A stretch of 64,000 nt of DNA from Colius striatus (taxonomy: Eukaryota; Chordata; Aves; Coliiformes; Coliidae). The position numbers and the translations under genes are program-made. The notes beneath the pieces were generated by a model, which did not search any database, was not told the DNA's origin, and was given only the letters and a program-made list of their open reading frames with translations. Shown in pieces: positions 53,352 through 64,000 of this stretch; the first letter of the stretch is position 1; each line of letters begins with the position of its first letter. The DNA is taken from NCBI RefSeq assembly GCF_028858725.1, contig NC_084759.1, forward strand, positions 137,374,171 through 137,438,170, written 5' to 3'.

Positions 53352-56300
53352 TATATAACAGTTGTAATGATCTGTGATCTTTGCTGAGGATCCTGGGGTG
53401 CAAAAAATGGTGAAAATAGGGAATTGCAAGAAGATGATAGTTGGGCCCCTGTGTTTAGTTCAGCATCTCATAAGGGACAGGAAAGATATGGTAAAATTAT
53501 TATGTCTGCTGGAATGAAACCCAAGCATATATATAACTTTCAAGGCACAAAGTTCTGTGTCTCTTGATTTTATGGAAACAGTTTTGCAAGCATATTGTTC
53601 AGGAAAATGCATTGTCTTAACTACCTTCCAGATTACTCTTGAACTGGGCCATGCTAATTGTAGGGGTAGTTTCCTTTCAGACATCAAGGCTGACCCAGCT
53701 GAAAAGCAAAACTGAGGGTGATAGTGATGAAATAATTCTGCAGAGTTATTTATCTCCAATACTGATTGTTTAATGTCAGAATTGTTGAAAGAGTTAGATT
53801 TTTAATTATTGTTACAGCTGTGAGTGATGATTCACAGAAGTTATATTGCTAAGGTGTCGAATGAAGAGGAAGAGCATTAGGATGAAGCAGACTTCTTACA
53901 CATTCATTCACTTCCAGATATCATGCTCAGTAGCTTTGTGCTACGTTAGACTCAATCAGTGTGTTCATGCTTACAGAGCTGGTATTGATGCCATCAGTGC
54001 TGTGCTTCATTTGCCCGGATCTGAACTGTAAAACATTGAGTGAATAATAAGAAAAACACAACATTTTGCTCTTCCAGAAATAAATTGTAGCACCACTCCA
54101 GGTTTCTTTACTGTTTACATTCTATTTACATTCATGTTTGTCTAATAACATTTCTATCAGGTCTTTTCCAAACATACTGATATTTGGTCTGGCTTTGTCC
54201 TCTAGTGTGGAAGCTGCATGTTAGCAGGTGAGGTGTGTTCAAAGTGACTTGGGAAAGTCCCAGAAAAATCAGTGACAAGATTTACTTTTTGATTTGTGAA
54301 AAGTTTCCTTAAAAAAAAAGTTAACAGCAAGTGACTGTGCGCTCAAGGATGTTTTTGAAAGCCCTTGCTCAGTAGGTCTTCCATATTCAGGGATAACCTC
54401 AGAAAAACAGAGGAGAAGCTAGAAAAAGTATCAGTAACTTGTGCTCTGGCTTTCCCTGACCACAGACTCTGATGACCCTGTTGTGGACAATTAAGTGCCA
54501 ACTCCTGCAGCTGTGAATAGCATCCTCATGGAAATTTGCAGAATGCCAGTTTAATGCAAGCACACTGATGGGAAGTGCTTTGTGCAGATGCCTGAAGTCC
54601 TAAATGCTAAGAAGGCAGTCTGATCTTTGAGGTTGGTTAAGAACTCAACATCTCCCAAAAAGTATGAGACAGACACTTGCTCCAGCATTATCTTTCAAGG
54701 CACTGCCTCCAGAACACAACCAGAAAGTACTAGTCCTGCTGAATTGCTCTGGGTGTGAAAATCTTTGTTGCAGTGAGGGTAGCAACTTCTGATCTCTCCA
54801 ATTCTATGTAATCATCCTGAAATTTGAAACTGTGCTTGTAGCAATGAGGCAATCTTTTAATCTAAGATCCACTCAACCATCTCCTACTCTCTCAGGCTGC
54901 CTAAAATCTGTGTGTTCCCTGAAAGACAGACTATACTCTCCCATGATCTTAGTTTTGCCTCTTCACTTCCTGTAGCATAACACAGAAGACAAGTTAGAAG
55001 TAAAAAATGGCTACCAGTTTCTCCCTGATCCTGGAAAAATAATTGAAGTATTTTGCAACCTTGACACTATTGGTCTCCTTCTCCGTTTTTTATGTCCCCT
55101 TTCTCCCTTCTCCCTGTGAAAAACCCCTCAAAACAGTTCTTAAAAGAAAAAGAAATCTCTGTTATGTGGCTAGTTCCGTATGCAACACAAATAATGAGCT
55201 CATCCAAGAAACATGTTTGAAAATGACCCATTTTCTGAAAGTAGATCAACTTCTTCAGTGCTGGATTGACAATCACTGCCTGATAAAATTTTTACACAGT
55301 TCCCTTAATGGAGGCAAGTACCACTTTGACCGCTTGCAAGCAAAATGCTTATATGAGCAAGGACTGATTCAGTTTGAATGAAGTGTATTAGCCTCTGCTG
55401 ACAGTGTAAATAATAAGCAGGTTCTGGTTTTAATAATATTTTAATCATATTGAGTAACATTTAATTCCAAAATGATTAGATCTATTTCTATTCACATATG
55501 TAACAATCTATTTAATACAATTCCATTTAAAAAAAATACATGCTGGTATTTTAATTCTGTTTGAAAAACAAACAGAAAAACCTCAACTGACCACATAAAT
55601 TATGTGCTAATTAAAATTTGGGACTAAATTCAAATCAGTTTCTGTCACCTTTGATGTTGACAGTTGTTCTGCAGTTGATCTCAGGCCACCTGTGCAGCAA
55701 TAATTTGGACTAAAGGTAATGTAAAATAACCGATAAGAAACAGGTTTACTGTCTCTAATGCAGGATCAAAAAGAGTCTTTTAAAGTAAAGGTAACACTTT
55801 ATTAAAGTAGATGCAGGTCTAAGATTCATAATTTGAATAATTAAACTCTTATATTCATAAAAGCATTTATAGGAAATAGTGACTTTATGGCATGATCGTT
55901 ACCCAAATCGGCCCTATTGTTAGGATTAAAATGCACATGAAAATGTTCTTTTTGTTCAGATGTTCTAGCATTCAAGGAGAAAATTTGTGGCATAATGAGT
56001 ATCAGTTTTCACTATTGTCTTATCTTCATTGTCTCATGATTTACTGAGCTTCTGATGTCATGAGTTTCAACTTTTGATGGCATTATACCTTCAGAATTTT
56101 TTTTCATATTTTGATATGAAGATAGGTATTAGAGAAATACTTCTTAACTGGATCGAATTCAGGATATTACAGTTTTCTAAACAATTGAGGCTGGAAAGCA
56201 AACTGTCTGTAGTTTTCAGAAAAACTGATTAGTAGATAATCCAGATTTTGGGTGACTTCATTTCAACAGCGGCTTTCAGGTCTGAGTTTGAGAACCTTAC

Positions 56301-59300
56301 ACCACTTCCACAAAAATATTTTCTTTTTCAGTCTAGATATTTTCTGACTGTGGAAAAAAATAAACAGTAAGATGACTGAAACAGGAGTTGTCACATCCCA
56401 TAGAAATAATCTATTTCATGTTACTTCAGCCACTGTTTTTGTATTCTGTGTTCAGAGAGGAGATGTGTCATACCTAACCACAGCTTTTTGCTAGTTGCAT
56501 TGCAAAGGCAATATAGAGCAGTCCATTTTCTATATGATAATGAAGCTAGACAACAAAATTACTTAATCTTGTAACTCTGAACAAAAAGAGTCTATCATAC
56601 CTGTCAAACTATACTTGTAAGTGATTCAATTGCCTGAAACACAGCATAATTCTAGAAAGCGAAGATGGCAACTACTGAAGATATTCAATAGTACATTACA
56701 GGAATTGAATTTTGTTCATAGTATCAATGTATTAACTTTAAAATAGTTTTAGAAAGCTGTTCAGTAAAATCCAGACTTGCTGATAACATTATCCTGTTGA
56801 AAGTGAATGGAAGCTCTGCCAATCTAGTGTTTAAAGCTCTCACCAATGATTTTATTTATTTGAAAAATATTTATATATTCTTAATAAAAATTGAAATAAT
56901 TAATAATTAACTATTCAATGTTATGTTCTATGAATATTCTGTCCTTTCTTAGTTTTAGCCCAAGCTTTTAAAACTAAATTCAATTTCTTACCTCAACTCT
57001 ACTCATCTTGATAAAAGATAACTTTTTTTATGAAGCTGTCATAGTTTCTGAGAAATATTAGACCCTAGGGCCCACTACTCCATTTAAAATATTCTTAATA
57101 TTCACATAATCTTTTTTTTTTAAACATTCCTTTTACTTATTTGATGACTTTTATTCTTCCCTGTCTCACGTAGTGAAATTAAATATTATGTCCCTATTCT
57201 GTTTCTTTTAAAGACAACTTACTAGACAACTTAAAGACAACTAAAAAGCAGAGATTTACTATTTTTGTTTTCAAAAGGAATATAGCTATGTTTATAATGT
57301 TGTCTACATTCTTGATTTTCCTCTTTTGTTCTTTTTTTTTTAATTTTCTTTCACACTCTCTGAAAGATATACTGCATCCAGATGGATTGAAAAAGAACCA
57401 CATCTGTGTAAGACTTGATCAGAAAGTATTTAAGTCCCTAAAAATGCAGATAAATACCTACTGGGATTTTTAAAAATACAGAGAGGCACTTAATTTTTAT
57501 TATTTAATTAGATTTTACCTAGCAATCTCCATATTCTGAAATGTCTGAGGTTACGCTGGGGTTCTCATGAATTACTGTTTAAATGTTTCTCTTTTTTTAA
57601 TTATTCTTTGTTTTATTCTCTTTTCTTCTTGCTTCTTTTTAAACCCACTCTTCCTGGCTTATTGTCTTAGAATTGTGCTTGTATCCAGGCTTATCATGAC
57701 CAGATCCTTCTCTAAATGCAGTTGGTGGCAACTACATAGCAGGAAGAAGGGAAGCGGAGTTGTATTCTCAAGGTTATATATGGGGAAAGAAGCCTCAGCA
57801 TAGGCAATTTTTCAAGATACTCTGACTGAGGAATTAACTAATGTAGTTCAGAATATAGGAGTCAATCACTGATTATTCAGAGTCTCAAGTGTGGAGTTTT
57901 TAAAATTTTGTTGTTGTTGTTGTTGTTGTTGAATTGGAAGTAACTGTCTTTTTCCACCCAATAGTAGGAGAGTACTGAAAAATGATTAGACAAAAAGCAG
58001 GTGAAGGTAGGTGAAATGGTCCCCTTCTGAGCTGTTGATATATGTCTTACCAATCTCTGTTGATTCACTGATTTGTGAGATGAGTAACATTGTCCAGTAA
58101 TGGCCAAATAGGACAAACATATTAAATAGATGCTGGTATCAAATCCACTGGGTTTAAGAATAGGTAAGGCAGAAATAATGTATATAGTTCTATTCAATCC
58201 ATGCGTAGACAGTCTGTGTTGTGTATTATTTTGTCAAATGGTAGCTTAAAGATCAAAATCTGATGAGTAAAGCATTGTACATATTTCAGGTTGAGACCAG
58301 CCTAGAAATCAGTACCCATCCACAGTGAAAACTCCACTTGATTAGTCCTCTGTACAATGAATGTCACAGTGACACTTCAGAGCTACCCTGTCACTTTCTC
58401 ATTTCTTTTTTGAAAAGTAAATATTCTAACTGAAAAACAAATTAAGCACACAATGGATGTATTATATATCTTAAAAGTAACTTGAATGAAAATAATTTTG
58501 AGCTTACAGAAATATTAGACAAGTTTAATACTATATTAATGGTCTTCTCAATAAAATTCTGAATAAATAGCTATTAGAACATTAATGGATATTGAAACTT
58601 TTATCAACAGAGTAATCAGTAATACTTTTACAGCAGAAATTCTGAGCAGTAATTTTTACTCCCATTATTTGTGAAATGAACATGCCATTTAACATTAAAC
58701 CTAGGAAAAATGTTTCTATTTTGAGGACTACTTTATAACAGAAACAAATCAACAAAAGACAATTATTAAGATTTCATTTGCTTCTCAAGAGATAAGGTTC
58801 TAAGGAATGTGTTTTGTAATTGGACAATGATTTTTTTCAAATAATAGCAAACTCTTCACTGAGAAAATGATGGACAAAACAGACATTGCTGTGATATAAG
58901 ATGTCACCTCTAGCAAAGATTATGTAACAATTCAAAGGAACAAACTTGTTTATTAAGCCTACATTGACACTGGGCTGAGGTAGGATAAAATAACACTGTG
59001 ATATTTCCATTAGAGTCTACCCATCTCTAAAATAGTTTTCTTAGATTTTGGTAGCAATGTAAGTACGTCAGTGGGCAAACTTACCCTGTTTCTATGATAC
59101 CTTTTAATGCTTGTACTGCTTATTGGTTTTCATCTCTTCCCTTTGTTACTCTAGTTCAAGGAAAGGAATACCAAAGGACAGGTGTTTCTGCTAGCTTGTT
59201 ATTCGAGTTTTCTTTTATTCATATATGAAACAACTTATGCTCAACATGCTTACATTTTACTGCTACCATCTTAAAGCAAGACCTGCAAATTCTTAAGGTT

Positions 59301-59650
59301 CCATGCTCAGTACATACAGAAATCTGTGCTGCAAAAGTGTTTCTACTTGCTTAGTGCACATTAAGGTGGAAAGAGACCAGTCAATTAAATAGTACAATCA
59401 TATTAATGATGCAGATCTTGTCTCATCTAGCTGGCTTATCGACTGAGCAAAACAAGATGCTGTAGATGTTTCAAAACCAGAAAATAATTCTGGTTTGCTT
59501 GCCTTAGGACATAACTTCTGTTAGAATTCTTGTTTCTGTTTGTCTTAATTAAGATGATTTATTTCTCTGTGACTACAAAGACATACACATCATGGCTAAC
59601 TTTTTCATTCTTTTAATAATAATAATTAAAAACCCTGTTGCAGTTACTTT
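53352..59650. other. No gene recognised; sequence downstream of IAPP
   Basis: AT-rich. It holds a (ttg)8 microsatellite and one 112-codon frame at 55,043-55,381 (see findings). Otherwise I see nothing. It lies 3' of the minus-strand IAPP gene. Confidence 0.5.
57908..57931 (+). repeat. (ttg)8 microsatellite
   Basis: Eight perfect ttg units. Confidence 0.95.
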
Positions 59651-59654
59651 TTCA

Positions 59655-59660
59655 TTTATT
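59655..59660 (-). terminator. Candidate IAPP poly(A) signal
   Basis: AATAAA on the minus strand (plus tttatt), 254 bases past the IAPP stop. It is the first such signal after the hormone exon. More distal copies exist near 59,214 and 58,948, so longer 3' ends are possible. Confidence 0.5.
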
Positions 59661-59913
59661 ATTAGGATATAAATATATATTTTTACAAACAAATTTGATA
59701 AGCAGATTTCTGGAGTTCTTAATGACGTTGAAACAATAGCCTATGCATGTCATTGTACATGAAATGATAAACATAAATCACATACCCACACCTCCCTACA
59801 CACAGGAAACAAGGCACTGTTAAGACTGTACAAGTAATAAATGACCAAGAGAGTACTGATACATTAAAAAACGAGATCCTAATGAAACCTGTATCAGTAG
59901 CCGTTTCAACACC

Positions 59914-62900
59914 CTAAAGCTGTGCATTGTTTTGAGATTCTCTGCTTAAAAGCCCAACTGTGTCTCTCTTCCCATATGTATTGGACCCAACATTCGTAGG
60001 TGAATAAATGGCTCCAATGTTGTTGCTGGAACGAACTAAAAAGTCAGCCAAGCGTTGTGTCACACATGTAGCAGTGTTGCATTTCCGTTTCTCCAGATGA
60101 TGACTACAAAAGTGAAACAAGAAGAGCTAAGATTAAGTCAAATGATGAGCAATCAAGTGTGCCACTTCTAAAAGGCATTTGAGCTCTGCTAATGTGGGAG
60201 TTCTTTTAATATGTGCACAAATACAGGAACATGACAATCTTCCTACCACCTACTTTGTGCCTGAAAAAAAATCTTGCTCTAAATGCTATTAACACTTCTA
60301 ATGGTGGGGATTATTTAAATGCAAAGACCTTAACAGTCATATGTCATTTTTATTGATATACTGCATAGCAGTTTCTGACATCTAGAAAACCTGTAATGAT
60401 AGTATAGCTGAGAAGGTAAGTGAAAACAATGACTAAATGTTTAGCTTTAAGCTGAATTTATAAGTCTATTTAGAGCTCTTGATGATATCATGAGGATTAC
60501 TAACACAATGACAATCACTAACATTTATTTAGTTCTCTTGTTCCTAAAGAATGATATCCTACTCTTACTGAAGTGAACAGTAATCTTCCAGTCCACAACA
60601 AGTGGATTGAGCCCAAAGAATTTTTGTCCCAACAGCGTCACATGTCATGAGAGTTGGTAAGCATTGCCCACTGTTGCCAACTTCAATACCACTTAAGATT
60701 TAACTCTGTCTAAACTGAGATTTCTTCACTACCAAAAACCTGCCACAGCTTTGCTGAAACACCAGCAACTTGAAAGTGCTGATGTGGTAAGAAACAATTT
60801 GCTGGGTGAAACTTTAAAGATTATCCATGGAAGAATCCATATTTAAAAATAACATTTTATGGTCTGAACCAGCTGACCATTCTTCATTTAGAACTCATGT
60901 AGCATAAATTTTGTTTACTTGTTTTTAATCACAATAAGCTTGGGAGCAATTGGGTTTTCAAATTTGTTTCTTAGACCACTGTGTTGTTAATTTGGACAGA
61001 AATACTTGCTTGCTGAGATTGCTTATTGAGTTAATTTTCTTGAGCTTCTTTAACCCAATGATGTGACATGAGATACACAACAGTTTGCCCCCCAAATTTA
61101 CTGTGAGGAGTGATAATTTCCCACTTTCACAATCTGAGTAATTAGCAATGAGTTTTGTTTTGTATTGAATGATTAAATCTATTATCTAAAATGTCATCTA
61201 TTCTTTCAGAGTTATTTGTATTGATCTAAGAATCCAAATGGAATAGCAATTGTCAGAGAAATGTCTGTATTATACTGGTTCTTCATCAGCAAATAGACAG
61301 CAATTTCTAAGGAATTAATATTTTAAATATTTAAATGTGTTTAAAGAAAATGATTGGATAGGGCTTGATATTGCTTCTCTTAGATTTCCAGGGATCTTTC
61401 TATTGAACTAAAGATTTTAATCAAGCCTTTAACATGTGGTTAAACAGGAACAGATTCTCGTGGAAATTGTGATTTGTTTGTGGAGGAAGAACTTTCCTTT
61501 TCATTAAAGGTACAAATCAGTCCGTCACACTCCCAATTTAAAACTCCAATCCTTACAGCAAGCTACTAGATGATGTCTAGATTGACTGGACCCCTTATAC
61601 CTGTTAGCTCTCTGATGTGTAGCCTTTAATTGAATATGTGCTTCAATGTGACAATTCACCAAGTAAGAGGTTGTATACCAGACCCTCAGAAAGGCAGATG
61701 AGGCATACCACACTCATAAAGGTGATGCCTTGTGTTTGAGTATTACAGTCCTGATGATATTTTTTCTTAATAATGATGTAAAAATGTCTCTATTATAAAA
61801 ACACTTTGGAAGAAAATCAAACTGTCATATAAAAATGATATTTTAGAAATAAATCTTAAAACATGTATTTACTGAATCTATCTATTCCATCTATCAATGG
61901 AATTTAAATCATTGAACAATGTCACTGAAAAAAATTAGCTCCAAAGTCTGATTTAGTTCAATGCTGTTCATCATAGAATCATAACCATCTTCTATTCTAA
62001 ACTGCAAATACTTTTTGAAACGCTACTTTATTAATTAAAAAATTACCTGAAAATGGATTTATGGATTTATAAACATAAATACATTTCAGATAATTTAAAT
62101 TCTATCAGAGCAAGTTACTTCTTTTCCTTCTTTCACTGGTTAAATTGATATTTAGCTCTGTGATGAAATATTACTTACAGGACACAGTTATAAAATAATT
62201 CCATGCTAACAGAGCGTTAGTGTTTTTAAGAAGGGCATATTTTGTCTTTTTTCCCTTCAGGCTTGGAAATGTGAAAAATAAAAATGAAAGCCCTTTGAAA
62301 AGACACCTTTCTTCTCAAGGCAATCACAGAATAATAAAATCATAGAATGCTAGGGGTTGGATGGGACCTTTATTAATACCCATTGTAATTTATGAAATTG
62401 TTATAATTGTGAAGTGATTAAGTTACGCGCAACTTTTGTCTCTGTATTTAACATTCTACTCAATGCTTTGATTTTTATGCTTGCAGAATGACTCTATTTA
62501 CAAGAAAAAGGATATTTTAAACTTTTTGAGAATAAACAACAGACATAAAGAATCTCAAGTAACAGAATATCATTGGCATGAAGTTCACTTAATAATTTAA
62601 TCCTAGTTGACATAACTGGAAGAAACAAGGAAAATCAATACCTTTTTGTGTTTGCTGCTGGTAGTTCTGGCATTTCCTCACTAAGTCCTGAGAGTATATT
62701 CGGTGACATTACTGGCAATATCCATCCTTGTCTCTTTGAAGTACTGTCAGATAGATCATCAGCTGCAGATAGGAATCTTTAAAAAACAATAAAATACCCT
62801 GTGAAATGAAATAGCTTTATTTTCACTCCTTTATTTGAGACATGAAAGCAAAAATGATTCATGCAATAATCTGAACATGTTTTCCCCCCAAAAGAAATAA

Positions 62901-63001
62901 ATATGATTATTTATTACTCACTTCCCAATAGGTGCAGCTTCCAAACAACTCAGAGTGACAGAAAGTGCAATGAAGAAAACTGTCAGTTTTAGGTTACACA
63001 T
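59914..63001 (-). CDS. IAPP: Islet amyloid polypeptide (amylin) precursor
   Basis: The precursor of amylin, a hormone co-secreted with insulin that restrains food intake and gastric emptying through calcitonin receptor-RAMP complexes. Coding exons on the minus strand: 63,001-62,922 (signal peptide), 62,776-62,642 (extra propeptide exon) and 60,103-59,914 (hormone). Splice sites: donor gtgagt, acceptor tttttaaag, donor gtattg, acceptor cttttgtag; all junctions are phase 2. The start [15 protein letters not shown] is a clear signal peptide, probably cut near LEA-APIG. The hormone follows [11 protein letters not shown] with the Cys2-Cys7 ring, Arg18, Pro29, Tyr37, then GKR for amidation and a 16-residue C-flank. 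The precursor has 134 residues with all exons, or 89 if the middle exon is skipped (89 is the human length). Pro29 lies in the segment that drives amyloid in human IAPP, so this form is probably weakly amyloidogenic. The gene identity is certain; use of the middle exon is predicted. Confidence 0.95.
59974..60084 (-). other. IAPP: Mature amylin region, 37 residues
   Basis: It begins with Lys after the dibasic KR and ends at Tyr37 before GKR (59,971-59,965). Cys2 and Cys7 form the N-terminal ring. The core is NFL-like in family members but reads DFLVR here. Residues 24-29 are GAIYSP; Pro29 breaks beta structure. Amidation is inferred from the Gly donor. Confidence 0.95.
62325..62372 (-). mobile_element. 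CR1 3' end scrap in IAPP intron 3
   Basis: atcacagaataataaaatcatagaatgctaggggttggatgggacctt is the CR1 tail and 3' UTR read backwards, about 48 bases. It lies in the intron before the hormone exon, in the same direction as the gene. Confidence 0.85.
62642..62776 (-). CDS. IAPP: IAPP extra propeptide exon, 135 bases, symmetric
   Basis: Bounded by a pyrimidine-rich acceptor and a gt donor. It is phase 2 at both ends and divisible by three, so it can be included or skipped without changing the frame. It encodes 45 residues: an acidic start ([13 protein letters not shown]), then [13 protein letters not shown] and a Glu/Pro-rich end. It contains its own KR cleavage site. The position matches propeptide exon 3 of calcitonin/CGRP genes, which mammalian IAPP lacks. 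The open frame through all 45 codons, with good splice sites, argues that it is real. I vaguely recall that chicken IAPP was reported to have an altered exon layout, but cannot verify this here. Confidence 0.8.
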
Positions 63002-63418
63002 CTTTGCTTCAAAACTTTCTGAAAAGAATAACGATTCAAAACTGAAAGCAAGCCCAAACATTCTTCAGCATATCCTATTCCTGGTACTCATTCTGTCCTA
63101 AAATCAACAGCAGGTAGTCTTTATTACAAGCTAGAGTGAAAAAATGATCCCCCTGAGTTTAGTGACACAACACAGTTTCAGACATATAGCTCTCAATGGT
63201 GTTTTCTATGCAGTAGTTTCAGTCCTTTCCCTTATCTTCAGTTTATACTTCCTAACATGTCCTAGTCTCCAAATCTGGTCCCAGGTTCAATTCACCTTGA
63301 AATTACGTTAGGCTTTTTCTAAAAAATGCTTTTGATTAATAATGAGAAACATTGTGCTTTTCTGAAAGCACATCTGTTGCACTACATTTTAGGTAAGAAA
63401 AAAAGGGAAATCATTTAC

Positions 63419-63527
63419 CTTTTAGTGGTCAGGGAGCTAACTGAAGAAACACGCCTGTGTTAGTAAGAACGGTGCATGCGACAATTCCACGCTTGCATCT
63501 AGTTCTCGAGTATCCCTTTTCCTTGTT
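63419..63527 (-). other. IAPP: IAPP exon 1, 5' untranslated
   Basis: From a start site predicted about 25-30 bases past the TATA box to a donor (aaaag then gtaaat) at 63,418. A 400-base intron separates it from exon 2 (63,018-62,922), which has a ttcttttcag acceptor and 17 untranslated bases before the ATG. The non-coding first exon agrees with the mammalian gene. Confidence 0.65.
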
Positions 63528-63550
63528 ACTTGCTCTCAAGTAATACAGCT

Positions 63551-63620
63551 CTTATATACCCCTCACACCTTTCTCAGCTCTGACATCAGGCAGCACAGAG
63601 AGACTGTCATTAATTCCCGT
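63551..63620 (-). promoter_or_regulatory. IAPP: IAPP promoter: TATA box, CRE-like and TAAT sites
   Basis: On the minus strand, ggtatataag (63,560-63,551) is a good TATA box. Upstream of it lies tgatgtca (63,588-63,581), one base from a cAMP response element. Next is attaatg (63,614-63,608), a TAAT homeodomain core of the kind bound by PDX1 in islet promoters. Factor assignments are inferred from motif and from known IAPP regulation in mammals. Confidence 0.65.
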
Positions 63621-64000
63621 CCCTGTAGATAGAAAGTACCCTAGAGGGGAGCAGAGGCAGATAGGTCATTATTACATTAGCACATCAGTAAATATTAACC
63701 TGGTATATGCAGGATGCCTTTGTGAAGATACTATAATAGCATATTGCATATCAGAACTGTAGCCTAGATTTTACTGTTCTGACAAGATGCTGAGGTAATA
63801 TTCCCTGTGGGTGTTTTCAAGGGCTAAATAAGGTAACAAAAGTTAAAAAGAAAGCCAGAGTAAATTAAATACCAGATCACTAGTAACTGAAATCTAAGAA
63901 AACAGATATCCTAGAAAAGATAGAATAGTTAATGTTGTGGAGGTTTGCTGTAGAAGTGTGTAATGATCAAAATAGAGAAAATGTTTGAAAGGATGAGGAA

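Noticed and set aside
33790..59650. Exons of SLCO1A2 or another SLCO transporter
   Set aside because: None of the transporter's membrane or Kazal-type cysteine blocks was seen in any frame.
61974..61995. catagaatcataacc as a CR1 tail
   Set aside because: Only one tail unit and no CR1 3' UTR next to it; too short to call.
1..64000. CRISPR array, phage or bacterial operon
   Set aside because: Repeats present are LTRs, LINE tails and microsatellites; gene structure has introns; no spacer-repeat pattern.

Overview
The window is nuclear DNA from a bird. The evidence is an amylin (islet amyloid polypeptide, IAPP) gene of avian type, abundant CR1 LINEs with the ATTCTATG-type 3' tails found in birds, and class I, II and III endogenous retroviruses (ERVs) whose LTR style matches avian families. 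There are no bacterial features, no CRISPR array and no tRNA or rRNA gene that I could support.

Bases 1 to about 32,150 are a graveyard of nested retroelements. It holds: an env relic on the minus strand (1-2950) split by CR1 material; pol and env pieces of a class I (gamma-like) ERV mixed with LTRs (2953-6000); a degenerate reverse transcriptase fragment of the R2 clade (6719-7335); a class II (beta-like) ERV with gag, pol, a trace of env and a 3' LTR (7420-14440) split by a 2.6 kb antisense CR1 (8671-11275); a deleted ERVL-type (class III-like) provirus (14641-18140) whose integrase frame is still open; CR1 and LTR debris (18141-22850); and a second class I ERV (23304-31720) that was itself hit twice. 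One hit is a second ERVL-type provirus (23630-28899, target duplication gccta, no 3' LTR). The other is a solo LTR (30351-30798, ctatc/ccatc). All are old and broken by stops, frameshifts and deletions.

Bases 32,880-33,640 are a CpG island, the only one in the window. A well-placed ATG sits on a consensus splice donor, and the frame continues across a 500-base intron into a second exon. I do not recognise the product. From there to about 59.6 kb the sequence is AT-rich, repeat-poor and apparently non-coding. It contains one CR1 tail, microsatellites, one solo LTR (52,875-53,347) and a GC-rich patch near 37.1-37.7 kb.

Bases 59,655-63,560 hold the minus-strand IAPP gene: a TATA promoter, a non-coding exon 1, a signal-peptide exon, a 135-base symmetric exon that has no counterpart in the 89-residue mammalian precursor, and the hormone exon. 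With the extra exon the precursor is 134 residues; without it, 89. The extra exon brings its own Lys-Arg site, so a 34-residue peptide beginning with Gln could be released. In human, IAPP lies inside an intron of SLCO1A2 on the opposite strand, so the plus-strand CpG-island transcript may be a host or neighbouring transcript here. No SLCO or PYROXD1 exon was recognised.

The most unusual observations are the extra IAPP exon, a small multi-membrane-span ORF just after the primer-binding site in both ERVL-type proviruses, the exact absence of the 3' LTR in one of them despite a target duplication, and the R2-like fragment outside rDNA.
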